Of a stretch of 64,000 nt of DNA, positions 36,066 to 47,193 are shown piece by piece. The first letter of the stretch is position 1; each line of letters opens with the position of its first letter. A model generated the notes under the pieces. That model was given only the letters and a program-made list of their open reading frames with translations, ran no database searches and had not been told where the DNA came from. This stretch comes from Diphasiastrum complanatum (Eukaryota; Streptophyta; Lycopodiopsida; Lycopodiales; Lycopodiaceae). Both the position numbers and the translations under genes were made by a program. The DNA lies in NCBI GenBank assembly GCA_029204225.1, contig CM055114.1, forward strand, positions 12,460,144 to 12,524,143. The letters are read 5' to 3'.

Positions 36066-38416
36066 GACAACGGAAATCCTTGAGGTTGTACTAAATACAC
36101 CTCTTCATCCAGTACTCTATTAAGAAAAGTAGATTTAACATCCATTTGCTGGATCTTCCAACCATGGAAAGTAGAAATGGCAATGATAGAACGTATTGTT
36201 ACCATCTTAGCTATGGGTGCAAAGGTTTTTTCAAAATCAATGTCTTTCTGCTGCTCAAATCCTCTCGCAACCAACCGTGCTTTGTACTTGTTGAGTTGCC
36301 CATCTGCTCCATATTTGATCATATAAATCCATTTGCAAGTGATAGGCATATTACCATCAGGTAGCTCAACTAAGTTCCACGTCCTATTTTTTGATATGGC
36401 CTCCATTTTTGTTTCCATTGCTGCATGCCACTCCTTGTGCTCCTTTGCTTCATGAAAGGTTTTTGGTTCTTGAGCCTTTAGCACGAAACCCATTAGGGCT
36501 AAATTCATTTCTAACCTTGTAGGAGGCTTCCAATTTCTGCTTGACCTTCTAAGCTCTCCCTGTTCGCTAGATTCGGGAGTATCTCCCTTCTTAGCACCAC
36601 CTGTGACTGACAAGTACCATTTAGGTACTCTCTTAGGGATTTCAGCTTCAAACTTATCTTTTTCCATTGGACCTTCTGCATCAAAATCCACTTCTTTCTT
36701 GACCTGTACTTGCGCTCCCTCATCAAAAGGTTTAGTGATTTCTTCATATTGTTCACCTTGACCCATCTTGTCAAATGTAGCATCCCTAGAAATCACAAGC
36801 TTCTGTGCATTTGTATCATACATCCTATATGTCTTGGACTTCTCATCATATCCAAGGAAAATACATTTGATAGCTTTTGCATCAAATTTCCTTCGTTTCT
36901 CATCAGGAATATGAGCATAAGCATCACAACCAAATACTCTCAAATAAGAAATATTAGGTTTCTTTCTAGTAAAAGCTTCATGAGGTGTCTTACCTTCCAC
37001 AAATTTCATAGGACACCGATTCAGGATGTGCGTAGCTGTGCTGCAAGCTTTTTCCCAAAAGGTGTTTGGCATACACTTGCTTTTGAGCATTGCCCTGGCC
37101 ATCTCAACAATGGATCTATTCTTTTGCTCTGCAACTCCATTTTGCTGCAGTGAATAAGGTGTTGTATCTTTGTAAAAATCAATAAATTCTATCAAAAAAT
37201 ACTCACCACCTCCATCAGATCTCAAAGTCTTGATGTAGCTTCTTGTTTGCTTTTCAACCAATGCCTTGAATTTCCTGAACTTAGCAAAAGTGTCTGATTT
37301 CTTGCTTAATGCATGTGCTATAATCATCAATAAAGATAATAAAGTAATAGCAGCCACTAAGAGATCTAGTCTGCATTGATCCACAGAGATCATTGTGGAC
37401 AAGATCTAGGATGCCACTGGCTCTCCTTGCTCCACTTTTGGGAAAACTCTCTCTGTGTTGTTTTCCCAAAATGCAACCTTCACAGATTTTTCCTTCAAAA
37501 GAAATATCATGCAATCCAATAACTAGATTACCTCTTTTCAGAATCTGTAAACTTTGGGCACTGATATGACCAAATCGTTGATGCCAAAGATCACTTTGAC
37601 TATCAACAGTGCTTACCATAGCTTGAGTAAAAGATCTCGCATTCAGTTTGTAGAGTCGATTTCCGTTGACTAGATCTAGCTCCTACAGCAATCACTTTGT
37701 AGTGATTCTTGATGTCCTTGTTGAGACATTTGTCGCTATCAAACTCAACCTTGAGTTGTTGATCAATCATCATCCCAACTGATAGTAAATTGTTGGCTAA
37801 ACCAGGAACATATTGCACGTTGCTTATCTGCTTTATCATTCCACTGGCTAGCTTCACTGGTACCACTCCAAATCCTTTCACAGGTAGCAATTGGCCATCA
37901 GCTTGTCCAACTTCATCGCCATTGTGGATTTTCTTGAATTCTGAAAACCACTCCTTCCTCAAAGTCATGTGCTTGAACGCTCCACTCTATCATCTTCATA
38001 TTGATCATCATCGAATTGATGTTGATTAATATGATTGTCTTTATAATGATCATTATCAAATTGATGTTGATAAGCATAATTGTCCACCTGCCATTTGCCT
38101 TTTCGTTGTGCTATCTCCTTTTGTTTCTTGAAGCATTCACGCTCCCAATGGCCAGGTTTGTTGTAGTACCTGCAATTTCTAGGTTTATTTTGTCTGGAAT
38201 AGCCACGTCCTTGACCTCGACCTTGATTCCAATTGCCTCGATTCGAGCTATCATTGGCTTGCTCATGAAATTGTTGAAATGATCCCCCGCCGTTGCTCTT
38301 CCTGCAAAAGTAATCCACCTAGCTCTTCATAGGTTGGAAGATTCTCCCGTGTGGAAATGCTTGTCACAGACATCTGATGTGACTCACTCAAGCTATTCAA
38401 TGTCAATTGAACGATA
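36066..38416 (-). pseudogene. Copia A2 internal segment (gag end to RT), no LTRs
   Basis: A 2.35-kb minus-strand piece of the A family without LTRs. From right to left: gag end (38416-38280), knuckle with a lost Cys (CRYYNKPGHWEREC, about 38180), protease start (about 37970; TLRKEWFSEF), GAG-pre-integrase (LWHQRFGHISAQSLQIL at 37600), integrase (GGGEYFLIEFIDFYKD; NGVAEQKNRSIVEMARAML; GRKTPHEAF-like TPHEAFTRKKPNISYL) and RT start (CKWIYMIKYGADGQLNKYKA; QQMDVKSTFLNRVLDEEVYL), in three or four frames. It keeps exactly the protease-integrase part that A1 has lost, which makes it the reference for A1's deletion. Both ends are abrupt and lack a visible duplication. Confidence 0.85.
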
Positions 38417-39413
38417 ATTTTTTCCTCTTAATCAACTCCTCCCAAATCCTAGCACTCCAACCCAGATCAGGTTGATTCAATACAACCTGATCCAGTGTTC
38501 TTTAATGATAAAGTATGGGATTAGATTACAGTGAATTGTGATTGAAGAGTCATAAGAATCTAACTATTTGTGATTGACGAATCATAAACAATACTTAGTT
38601 ATTATGAGTGTATGACTTCTAATCTATTGATTGATTTGAGTTTAGATCTATGTTTAGAAAATCTAAATATCTTTACTCTAGTATTTTATTGAGATCTATG
38701 GATCTCACAAGCATTTCTGGTTAAGTGAATTGTTTTTTGTTTATGAGGAGATTTTGCTTATCTTAGTGGATCGTATTCTACTACAGAGTGTAGTCTATAA
38801 GTGCTTGTGTACAAAGTTCAGTCTATATCACCATATTTATAGGAGACAGATAAATCTATTAAGATACAAATAGTTACTAATTTCTTGCCTGTGATGCTAA
38901 AAATGGGGCTATTAACTCATTAGAGTAACTGCACTACTCTGCATTGAGTTATGAGACTTGATGGATCTCCTAGAGATTTTAGTTGATTGAATTGTTGTAC
39001 TATAGAATATTTGGATATTCTAAGAATATTTATACCAAGGACTATTATCTACAAGAAATTGTGGATAGGTTTTAGACTATGATTAAAATGGAATTTCTTC
39101 TGCTTTTGGATTTGATTCTAAAATAAAGTAAAGCCACTCAATGGTTCATGTGATTGGGATTACATGAAGGTGATGAATTTTTATTTGGAGAAGATCAATC
39201 CATTTGGAAGATTTATAGCTTAGTGTATCTTTGGGATTTGAGTTAGTACTCTTGAGTAAAGGCAAGCAACTGAAGAATTGTTGCATCTCTGAGTACTTTT
39301 TCGGATGGAAAAATCAGACTAAGAATAATGATTCATAGGTAGAACTTGAAAGCTTAAGCGATAATTTCATGTCTTTCTGTTCAAATGACAGAACTTGTTT
39401 AAGGGAGAAAGAA
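38417..39413 (+). other. Unassigned sequence, probable 3' interior of element F
   Basis: AT-rich non-coding DNA between copia A2 and an LTR that starts at 39414. The last bases, AAGGGAGAAAGAA (39401-39413), look like a polypurine tract, so this would be the untranslated 3' region of that element. No protein motif is visible. Confidence 0.4.
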
Positions 39414-39922
39414 TGTTATGGCCATATTCAACTAAGGACATGGAATAGTCCTAATATGGTAGACCAACCCTCCAGTGTTCGAAATTATTGGTCACGCCTA
39501 GATTTAATTCCACGTCGAGGCTTGTTTGTGACTAATTACTTTGAAAGGATTCAGACACTCTAATTGAGACATATGGAGTAGTGCATGTACGTGTGACAAA
39601 TATAAGTAGGAGGAATGCATGAAGAGATGTGACCTATTTATAATTGATCTGCATGGGGATTGCATGGGTTCATGCACAAGACTTTACTCTCTATATATTG
39701 AGGTAGAGATTATCCTGTCAACGACTTGGTTCAAGTTACCAGTTGAGCTCTTCTCCTATTGCTATCACATGGCATGGCATGGCTTGGGGGGTAGATCCAA
39801 GTTTGATCTAGATTTGGTTGAGTGGTTTTGCTCCATAGTCTCCTGTTGTGTTTTCCTATCCTTATCTTAAGGGTTTTCCCTATTGGTCTTTACACTCATG
39901 ATCTTAAAATAGTATTCTGAAC
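39414..39922 (+). repeat. LTR F (3' LTR, plus orientation)
   Basis: It starts TGTTATGGCCATATTC after a purine tract and contains a TATTTATAATTG promoter-like box near 39637. The first 270 bases match the minus strand of 59873-59600 (GGCCATATTC, TAATATGGTAGACC, TTATTGGTCACGCC, GTTTGTGACTAATTAC, TCTAATTGAGACATATG). The right end at TCTGAACA is a guess. Confidence 0.6.
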
Positions 39923-41180
39923 ATTTTAAAAGATTTGCTCAAACTTTTGTTGCCTCATGCTTCTTGTCTAGCAACAATGACAACAAAAATTTTAGAACAT
40001 GACATCTTTGGCACCAAGGCATGACATTTTTTAACATGACAATAATCTTCTCATGCGTGGATTGTTTTGAAATCTGTAACAAAAAACTAGCAATATTTGG
40101 TACACATTTCAAGCAACATGAACTCTCAACAATTAGAAAAAAAATAATAATTGTTGCAATCATTTAGCCAAAAAAACTTATCCACATTAGAGATATATTT
40201 CATAATGCAATGCTACATCTTGACAACCTACAATGCTAAATCTTTAAAATGAAGCAAGAATATATCTTAAAATATAAAAATTGAGCACCAAATCATTACG
40301 TCACCATCAAAAAGCACTCCAAGCAACCAAGATTCTTGTTTATTATACAAACTACACCTAAAATTTGACATTCAAATACCTAATAATACTAAACTGTAAA
40401 TTTATAACAATCATGTTCAACAAATCCACAAGATGACTATTAGCTCTATATGAACCAATGAACAACAAACACACACAATGCAAATTTATCTTAGGCCTTA
40501 AATATTTGTGTTCAATGCTAACTATCAAATATCACATATCCATACACCCTAGGAGAGACGTCACATAGACATACAATAACCTCTTTCACAATCAAAGAAC
40601 TAAACACAAATGACAAAGTTATGCAAGTAAACAACAACCACCTATGAAACTCGATTGGACCAAATAGGGACAAGTACTGAGTACTCCATTGGATTCTTGT
40701 GAAACTGACAAAACATAAGCATATCGGCCAAATCAAGATCCCATAGACCTTGAATTTAAACTTCAAATAACATTGCACATTTGAAAAACCCATGTTACAT
40801 AACAACAAAAAGCATCACATCACTATCACACTGAAACAAAAGAAAGAGAGCACTACATTAATACACCATTAATAAAGTAACAACAATAGCCAAAAGACTC
40901 AACCAACAAACCAAGACAAGACAAGGCCTCTTCTGATTCCCTTGAATCACCTTGTTTCTTTAGAGTAGAATAAGAGGTTGCGCTTACATCAATCAAAACA
41001 CTCACAATAAGCTTTGAATATGCTCTTAAGATGCATGACCTTCAATTTAGCGTAAAGAAAAATCTCCCAGACAGTGTAGAAGCTTACACACAAACTTCTG
41101 AACAGATTACAAGCATTCAAGAGAGTGAAATAGCTACAACAAGAGAGTGAATGAGTAGCTCAAAATAAGTATGAAGATGG
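39923..41180. other. Unassigned AT-rich DNA
   Basis: No gene, repeat or element end is recognised. The only open frames are short and lack motifs. Confidence 0.35.
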
Positions 41181-41284
41181 TAGTATACATTGGACCATCA
41201 GGAACAAGATGCAAAGCTGGTAACAAGAATGTTACACTACTAGCACAATTGATATCAGAAAATGCTTCTTGGTTTCCAAGGGGA

Positions 41285-41345
41285 GGTTCGAACCTGGGAC
41301 CAAAGAAACTTTGGATGCCAAGCTAACCAGTTGAGCCAACCCCGT
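41285..41345 (-). repeat. tRNA-derived SINE head or degenerate tRNA
   Basis: The minus strand contains TGGCTCAACTGGTTAGC (41338-41322), a good pol III A box, and GGTTCGAACC (41294-41285), a B box, about 28 bases apart. The outer parts do not pair as a 7-bp acceptor stem, so this is not a functional tRNA gene. A tRNA-derived SINE is the simplest reading, but no SINE tail or target duplication was identified. Confidence 0.4.
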
Positions 41346-41588
41346 TGGGTGATATGAGAAAATGGCTTTGGATACTCTTAAAATACATTCACTATAGCCG
41401 AAGATCTACTGCCTTAGTATTTACAGTCAAGCCATTAGCAATGTAGCCTATCAAGCCTATTCATATCTGGATCGGAACACTGCTGCATCAAAATAATATT
41501 GAATGGACTCCTGGAGCTCACATGCACGCTGTAATACAGGCCTTGTACTTAAAGAAAGGCGGATTGTATGTGAGCTCTCCTTGGCATC

Positions 41589-42707
41589 CTAGTTTATAGC
41601 GTTGGGTCCTGAGCATGCATTGAGATATGGATTCCACACCCATTGCACCAGAAATTTGCGGTTGTTGATCCCACGCACATTGAAGCTTGATCCCGATCCA
41701 TCGGTTTGAACCTCTCCTGGATAGCTGCCTCCAGCACCAGACCCATACATTCCCTCGCAAAGGTCTGCGATCTCAGTGGGGGCGGTTGGATCCTGCCCCG
41801 CATACCATGCATTGATAAGCGGATTAGATGATATCTCTGAAAGTTCATGGCCAATAACGCTGATCATCCCGTCAACGCCTATTCTGCCATTGGGTGCTTT
41901 CATTGGCTTTGTTGCGCCCATGTAGTCTGGGATCGCAAATGGATATGCACAAACCTCTGGGCATTGCTTGACTGAGTTCCCGATCCAAGCATACGGCAAA
42001 GTATAGCCGACAATGGATGGAAATGTGAAATAGTGGAAGCCACAGACAGCTCTGCAGAAGTCCTGCATTATCACATCACCCGCTGTGAGAATTAGATAGA
42101 GCCCTCCGTGGGAGTTGACAGAAAGAGTGCCATTGTTCTCCTTCAGGGCGGCTTTCAGGACCTTTTGAACACTCAGACGAGTTAGACTGTGGCCATGGGA
42201 GTACTGATCGAGGTGCTCTCCAGCTATATTGACTGACCCAGTGATGTTGCGGCCAGTCTGATCAGTGTAAAGGGTTATAGTGCTCCACCATTTCTGAACT
42301 GATGGCAATTCAGTCGGACTGGAAATGGAGAGCAGAAAGTCTTTGATGATCGCTTTATCCTCTGACTTCCAATTACCGTACCAGGTGATATAAACTTGGA
42401 TAGTGGGTGAAAGAACAGGCCCCATGTGGTACTGCATATTGACGAAAGGGGAGGATCCCTCAAAAGCCTTGGATTCAGTAAATGCATCTACGCTGGGAGC
42501 TTCATCACTGATCTTCGGCCAGGGCCGGAAGCCAAACTTTGCGGGCTGGTGTTGAATTTGCACTTTGCCATTGCTGGAAAGGTCCTTCTTGTCATGTACA
42601 GAATCAACTTTTCTGCTAGAGCAGGACGATCTAGCAGCACATCCGATTGCAGCTAAAACCCACAATAAACTGACAAAAACTACAATGTTGGATGCCATTA
42701 TATTCAA
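41589..42707 (-). CDS. EXORDIUM-like protein (PHI-1 family), secreted
   Basis: A single uninterrupted frame of 372 codons, the usual length for the EXORDIUM/phosphate-induced protein 1 family (Pfam PHI-1), whose members are secreted cell-wall proteins linked to cell expansion and brassinosteroid or carbon response. Residues 1-24 form a signal peptide (hydrophobic core VVFVSLLWVLAAIGCA). Family motifs: ITWYGNW (107-113), DVIMQDFCRAVCGFH (211-225), GYTLPYAWIGNS (234-245), QCPEVCAYP (249-257), GVDGMISVIGHELSE (277-291), NPLINAWYAG (295-304), DLCEGMYG (315-322). The HELSE/NPLINAWYAG version is like the EXL5-EXL7 branch rather than EXO itself. N-glycosylation sites are at N154 and N192. The start could also be M4 (42698), three codons later. 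No intron interrupts it, as is typical. Biochemical activity of the family is unknown. Confidence 0.95.
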   Translation of the reverse strand: MNIMASNIVVFVSLLWVLAAIGCAARSSCSSRKVDSVHDKKDLSSNGKVQIQHQPAKFGFRPWPKISDEAPSVDAFTESKAFEGSSPFVNMQYHMGPVLSPTIQVYITWYGNWKSEDKAIIKDFLLSISSPTELPSVQKWWSTITLYTDQTGRNITGSVNIAGEHLDQYSHGHSLTRLSVQKVLKAALKENNGTLSVNSHGGLYLILTAGDVIMQDFCRAVCGFHYFTFPSIVGYTLPYAWIGNSVKQCPEVCAYPFAIPDYMGATKPMKAPNGRIGVDGMISVIGHELSEISSNPLINAWYAGQDPTAPTEIADLCEGMYGSGAGGSYPGEVQTDGSGSSFNVRGINNRKFLVQWVWNPYLNACSGPNAIN

Positions 42708-42744
42708 ATTCCCTACTATTAAACGAGAAAAAGTTTGAGATTGC

Positions 42745-43345
42745 TACAGAAAGAAACAAAGCCGAAATGGATTTCCTGTGATACGATTCGTCCTTCTAGC
42801 TCCCAAGCAGATTAAGCTACTGAACGATAAAGACAAATAGACTCCTGATATCCGATTCTTCTCTCTAACTCCCAAGCAGATTAAGCTACTAAAAGAAACA
42901 ACGCAAAATGTGCTCCTGCGAACTGATATTTCTACTTCAAAGTTTAAACTACTGAATCGATTATTGAAAGATTAGGCAACGAACGAAACAAAGTCAAATG
43001 GGTCCTGTGAGCTGATATTTTGCAAAGTTCAAACGCTGAGCAGATTATTTGAGAATTAAGCTACTGAAAGAAACAAAGCCAAATCGGTTCCTGTGAGCTA
43101 ATATGTTTTCAAAGTTCCAACTGCTGAGCCGATTATTGGAAGATTAAGTTGCTGACAGAAACACAAAGCCAGATGGGTTCCTATGAACTGATGCTTTTAC
43201 AAAGTTCAAACTGCTGAGCAGATTCCTGGAAGATTAAGCTACAGAAAGAAGCAAAGCCAAATGAATTCCTGTGAACCGATTATCACTCTTCAGGCTGCTG
43301 AGCAGAGCATTGAAATAGACTTAAGAAACAAACCCAAAACGGATC
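42745..43345 (-). repeat. Eight-unit degenerate repeat upstream of the EXORDIUM-like gene
   Basis: The word GAAAGAAACAAAGCCAAATG and variants recur near 42748, 42828, 42893, 42983, 43066, 43155, 43245 and 43323, at spacings of about 65-92 bases. Each unit also holds TTCCTGTGAACTGAT, AAAGTTCAAACTGCTGAGCA and GATTAAGCTACT. The array starts about 40 bases before the gene's ATG and, if the TATA box at 43627 is used, lies within its 5' untranslated leader. A splice-acceptor-like TTTCTTTCTGTAG on the minus strand near 42765 would allow it to sit in a leader intron. Confidence 0.8.
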
Positions 43346-43626
43346 CACAGTGATCCGATTTTCCTTCTATGTACTACCCAGTCTATTGATCTTCACTGTG
43401 TATACCAATGCCAGAACACGTGGGTATCCGATTGTCCTTCTAGCTACTGATCTTCACTGTGTGAACCAATGCAACAAAACAGAATCAGTACAGAGACAGA
43501 AACAGAATCTGTTCATGGGCTCAGCTTCAGCCCCTGCTCCAGCTCGATCAATGCAGCAGTGCAATGGCAAACAGAGAAGAGGATCGAGAGCAAGCAAGCA
43601 ATAAGCAAATCATCAGCTGGAATTGC

Positions 43627-43632
43627 TTTATA
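43627..43632 (-). promoter_or_regulatory. Candidate TATA box of the EXORDIUM-like gene
   Basis: The minus strand reads ATTATAAAGCA here. It is followed after about 30-40 bases by a region suitable for a transcription start, and preceded by a TC-rich block (43640-43700 on the other strand) and the G-box cluster. It would give a leader of about 890 bases, part of which may be spliced. Confidence 0.45.
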
Positions 43633-43772
43633 ATAGCAACGTGCTCTTCCCTTTTTCCTCTGTTTTTTCTCTTCTCTTCTCTGCTCTGCTTTCCGGGGAG
43701 GCTGTGAGCTGTTCAGTGCTGCCATGCTTTAATGGCCAAATCTATCGTATGCCCGCCCGCTGGGATTCTTGC

Positions 43773-44621
43773 CACGTGTCCCACTGCCAAATGGACCCAT
43801 TTCCATGGTCAACATTTGCCACGTGGCCTGATCTGCACGCTGACGATATCATCCAACGGTGCGGGTTTGATGCTGTTCGGCGCCGCAAAGAGACGATGGG
43901 CTGGCCTTTGCTTTTAGGCGGAAAAGCATAGGCCTCGGCGATGGCGCAGAGCAGCAGTGGACAGCGCTCCCACTTGGATGCTCGCCACGAGTAATATATC
44001 CACGTGGTGCAAATCTAATGGCGAATCAAAAATCACGTGTCGAGATCTGGGTGTCTGTGGAGGATCGAACGGTGAAGAGACACGAAGCCTGCTGTGTCAG
44101 GAAGATACGAAGATCGGCCCATAGCAGATCGAGTGTCGCGATCCCAATGCTACAGTAGGAGAGCAGGTGTATTACGCTCAGCATGCAACCTGATTGCCAC
44201 CCTTTTGTCTGGCCTCCCAACACGAGCTTTCCTGCACACTGCCACCCTTTTGGCTTGTCGTGAAAAGGGTGGACCCTACTACTTTGCCCTTTTCCCCATT
44301 AAAATCTGTCCCCGCATGCCAGCTCACGACGGCTGTCGCCAATTCAAAAAGTAGCCCCAAAGGCACGACCCACTTCACCACCGCACACTTGGATCTCTGC
44401 CATGTGGCATTCCCCGCCACGTGGACTCCTCCTCAACGGTCGATTGTGAGAACGTGGCAGAATCTAAGTGGTTGATGTGGGAATCCAACGGTCGCGGCCG
44501 TGCCGTTAGAAGACTGGTCCCTTTGTTAAGGCTTTGAATTTTTCTCGCGGTTGGATGTTCCACAAGACGCCTGGATTGTGCCACGTCGCCCACCAAGCCT
44601 TTGATCTCGTGAAGCCACGTG
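43773..44621. promoter_or_regulatory. G-box (CACGTG) cluster in the EXORDIUM-like promoter
   Basis: CACGTG occurs at 43773, 43820, 44001, 44034, 44418 and 44616, with a further copy at 43417 in the leader; CACGTC at about 44582 and AACGTGG at about 44453 are near-matches. Most are in the context GCCACGTGGC or GCCACGTGTC, which bind bZIP and bHLH factors (abscisic acid, light and brassinosteroid response). The cluster lies 140-1000 bases upstream of the candidate TATA box. The region is clearly more GC-rich than its surroundings. Confidence 0.65.
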
Positions 44622-44639
44622 GCAAACATCTATTGTTGG

Positions 44640-46170
44640 GTAGAATCTGAGCCCATGTGACGGGGTCGCCTCGAGGGACTTCCACCCAGGGGAGCACATC
44701 CCCAAGAGGGCATGTGCCCAAGCAAGCAGAAGGCCCAAGGGGAATAGGGGCCTTCCCCCTCTGTAATGAGCATCTAGTGCAAGGAGGGAATGCCATTTTT
44801 CGGAGAGAGAACATAACATCATTTCAAACGATGGAGAAAAGAAATCTAGGTGCATATTATGTATCCGGCATATTCGAGCAAATAACATTACGAGCTATAG
44901 AATACACGGCTACCTATATTTGCCGACTATAGTTGAAGTTATTATAAGGGTGAGTTTGAGCATTGAAATGGATTTCTTTTTAGCTTTGCCACCCTAGCAC
45001 TAAGTTACTTTGAGCATTTGCTACAAAATAAGTTGTTTAAGCATTAACATGAGTTTTTATTTTTATTTTTTATTCAATTAGATTACAATCATTGATTTTT
45101 TTCACTTTTTAGCTAGTGGAATGTAATTTTAGTCTACATGACAAAGCTTCTTATAATATTTCAAATGATCTTAGATATTTAGAAAAACCTTTTTAATTTG
45201 CAATTTTGGTTGAATTTGACGACAAATTTGGGTTTTATTTTTTGAATTTCTAATTGCAATTTTTGTTTTTGTAAGTGATTCCTAAGAGTGCATGTGTGCA
45301 ACCAATCTCCCAATGAAATTTTATTTGAATTCTTAGTTACGCAGAATATTAAGGGAATGCAAAATGGCAACATAGATATTATTAAAAATTAGACGCCAGG
45401 CTGGTCTCACATTCTTTTGTGTAATTTTAAGAAGAGCACTTCCTCAATTTAATTCTATCATAAAAGAAAAATTGATACGAAAAATTGATACTTTTGTATC
45501 ACGTATAAAAAATGTTTGTTTGGAAATTACAGGCCAAAGATGAGTTTCTAACAATAAGGTTGTTCTCTAGACTCTAGCTCATCATTCCCATTCCCAAGGA
45601 TTGACTATTGACTAATGACGCACGAATAGAAGATATTAGGTGTTTTAGTGGCTTGAGAATGAAGAATTAAACTTTAAAAAAAAAGGTTGTAGAAAGACTA
45701 GTGGTACTATTCATTAGGCACAAAATTTTAGAAAAATACATATTCAAGGCACAAGGTAGTCATGGAGGTGGTGTTAGTAGGCACCTCTATATAGTTATGT
45801 TATATTCATGTATAGAAATTGGTCTTTAAATTTTTGTTGAAAACCTTTTCATTTATATTTGACTTTCACGTGGTATTAATCTTTAACATATTTTGTTAAA
45901 TGGCATTGAATATGCCAAAGGGAACATTAAGAATCTTATGAGCCTAACCCCTTTCAAAAATATGGAAAGATAAAAATGCTAGAGAACTTTGAGGCAACTA
46001 AGTGAGCATAAAGGGACACATGATGATTTTTAGTCGAAAAGCACTTCAAGAAACAACTAGGATCATACGCTTCTTTCTTTGATCTATTATAATGTAGAGA
46101 TAGCATAAGAGTTTTAGGGAAGCAGCATGAGTGCGAGGGAGCTATTACGAATTTGCCAAACTAGCTATAA
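44640..46170. other. Unassigned DNA
   Basis: 44640-44940 is still moderately GC-rich and may be the far promoter or a neighbouring unit. 44940-46170 is AT-rich and non-coding. I recognise no gene or element end. Confidence 0.3.
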
Positions 46171-46730
46171 GAATTTAGTCACATGGCTTGGTTGGCCTTG
46201 AGACTTGTTTTTTTGTTGCCTTTATTGGTCACAGTGTGGCGGCTTGAGAGAGGAGGCATGCTAATGCATCTGCACTTTCAAATTACTTGAAAGTGCTTAA
46301 CATCTTTTGTATTAAGGTTGAATTACTTGCTCAAGCAATATCTAGTAGGCTGGAAAGAATATCCGCTTGGCAACTTGGTATTGTTTAGGTATCTAAGGCA
46401 AAAGGGAATTCATACTTGGCATGGACTGATTGGATATTGTTTAAAGCATCTTGGAAAGGATCATTTTCAGTATGTTATGTATGGTATAGATCAAAGTGAC
46501 ATAGATAAAGGTCATGAAGAATACATTAAGTATGGTGCTTGTGAGCTAAAAAGCCTGTGTCTTTAACCCTTGTTAATTTGTTTGAGCGAGTGTTTATATT
46601 TTCAGTTTATCATATGAAAAGTATGGTTAATTCAACCATTCTGCAAGTTTTGTTGGCTATGCTAAGGACATCTAAGTATCATCCAACAAATACATGGGTG
46701 ACACCATTTCAGGGGAAAGGATATGGTGAG
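46171..46730 (+). pseudogene. Possible HUH (Rep-type) endonuclease remnant, part 1
   Basis: One phase from 46171 reads EFSHMAWLALRL, then VWRLERGGMLMHLHFQ with an HLH triad at 46267-46275, a TGA at 46288-46290, and on to QYLVGWKEYPLGN, GIHTWHGLIGYCLKHLGKDH and DKGHEEYIKYGACELK. A frameshift near 46556 is followed by SLTLVNLFERVFIFSVYHMK, where YHMK (46608-46619) is a YxxK motif, and by STILQVLLAMLRTSKYHPT and NTWVTPFQGKGYG. HUH plus YxxK in this order is the catalytic signature of Rep-type HUH nucleases, and the layout recalls the transposases of Replitrons. I know of no other protein it fits better, but the assignment rests on motifs recognised by eye. Chromovirus G interrupts it at 46731. 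Confidence 0.5.
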
Positions 46731-47088
46731 TGTTACGAGCCCGTAACCAGTGCCGAACCCTAGAGAACACAGATAGGTCAGATACCACAGTCAGGGTCGT
46801 GTCCAGCGTACATGACCAACAGGGCAAGACAGTGTGAGTAGTGTGCCCCAGCACGGTCCATAGCCATGGCGGGCCTAACACAGCCTAGGGACCCTGTCAG
46901 CAGGATAGGGCCCCCAGTTGGGTCCCGACGTGCAGTCGGCCACGTCAGTGCCACGTGGCCGACACTTGGCAGTAGCATGCTACCAGTCCTCACACTGGGC
47001 TAGGAGGGGCTTACTCTATATCAGGGAGTAGGCAAGGTTGGGTGGATCAGTTAGTGTTTGCCCTACTGTGGTGTTAGGATCTATTACA
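46731..47088 (+). repeat. 5' LTR of chromovirus G
   Basis: 358 bases, TGTTACGAGCCCG to GATCTATTACA. It is GC-rich and contains GCCACGTGGCC (a G-box) and a CTATAT promoter-like box near 47014. GTGAG lies directly before it. Confidence 0.97.
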
Positions 47089-47089
47089 C

Positions 47090-47102
47090 TGGTATCAGAG
47101 CC
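47090..47102 (+). other. Primer binding site of chromovirus G
   Basis: TGGTATCAGAGCC starts two bases after the LTR end, complementary to initiator tRNA-Met, as is usual for plant chromoviruses. Confidence 0.93.
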
Positions 47103-47193
47103 ATCTCCTTCTATGGGAGCTCAGTTTCAGCAGGGGAGAAACCCATCAGAGTGCATAGCAACTATGGTTAATATGCAAAGATAGATAGAGCAG

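Noticed and set aside
41285-41345. Functional tRNA gene
   Set aside because: A and B boxes are present, but the outer ends do not form a 7-bp acceptor stem and no anticodon arm could be fixed.
43513-43725. Small gene or upstream exon on the minus strand before the EXORDIUM-like gene
   Set aside because: The 70-codon frame overlaps the candidate TATA box and the TC-rich block; it lacks a known motif and splice sites to the gene could not be shown.
44375-44888. Overlapping minus-strand frames of 84-120 codons in the GC-richer region
   Set aside because: They occur because the region has few stops. They overlap one another in different frames, show no domain, and lie over the G-box cluster.
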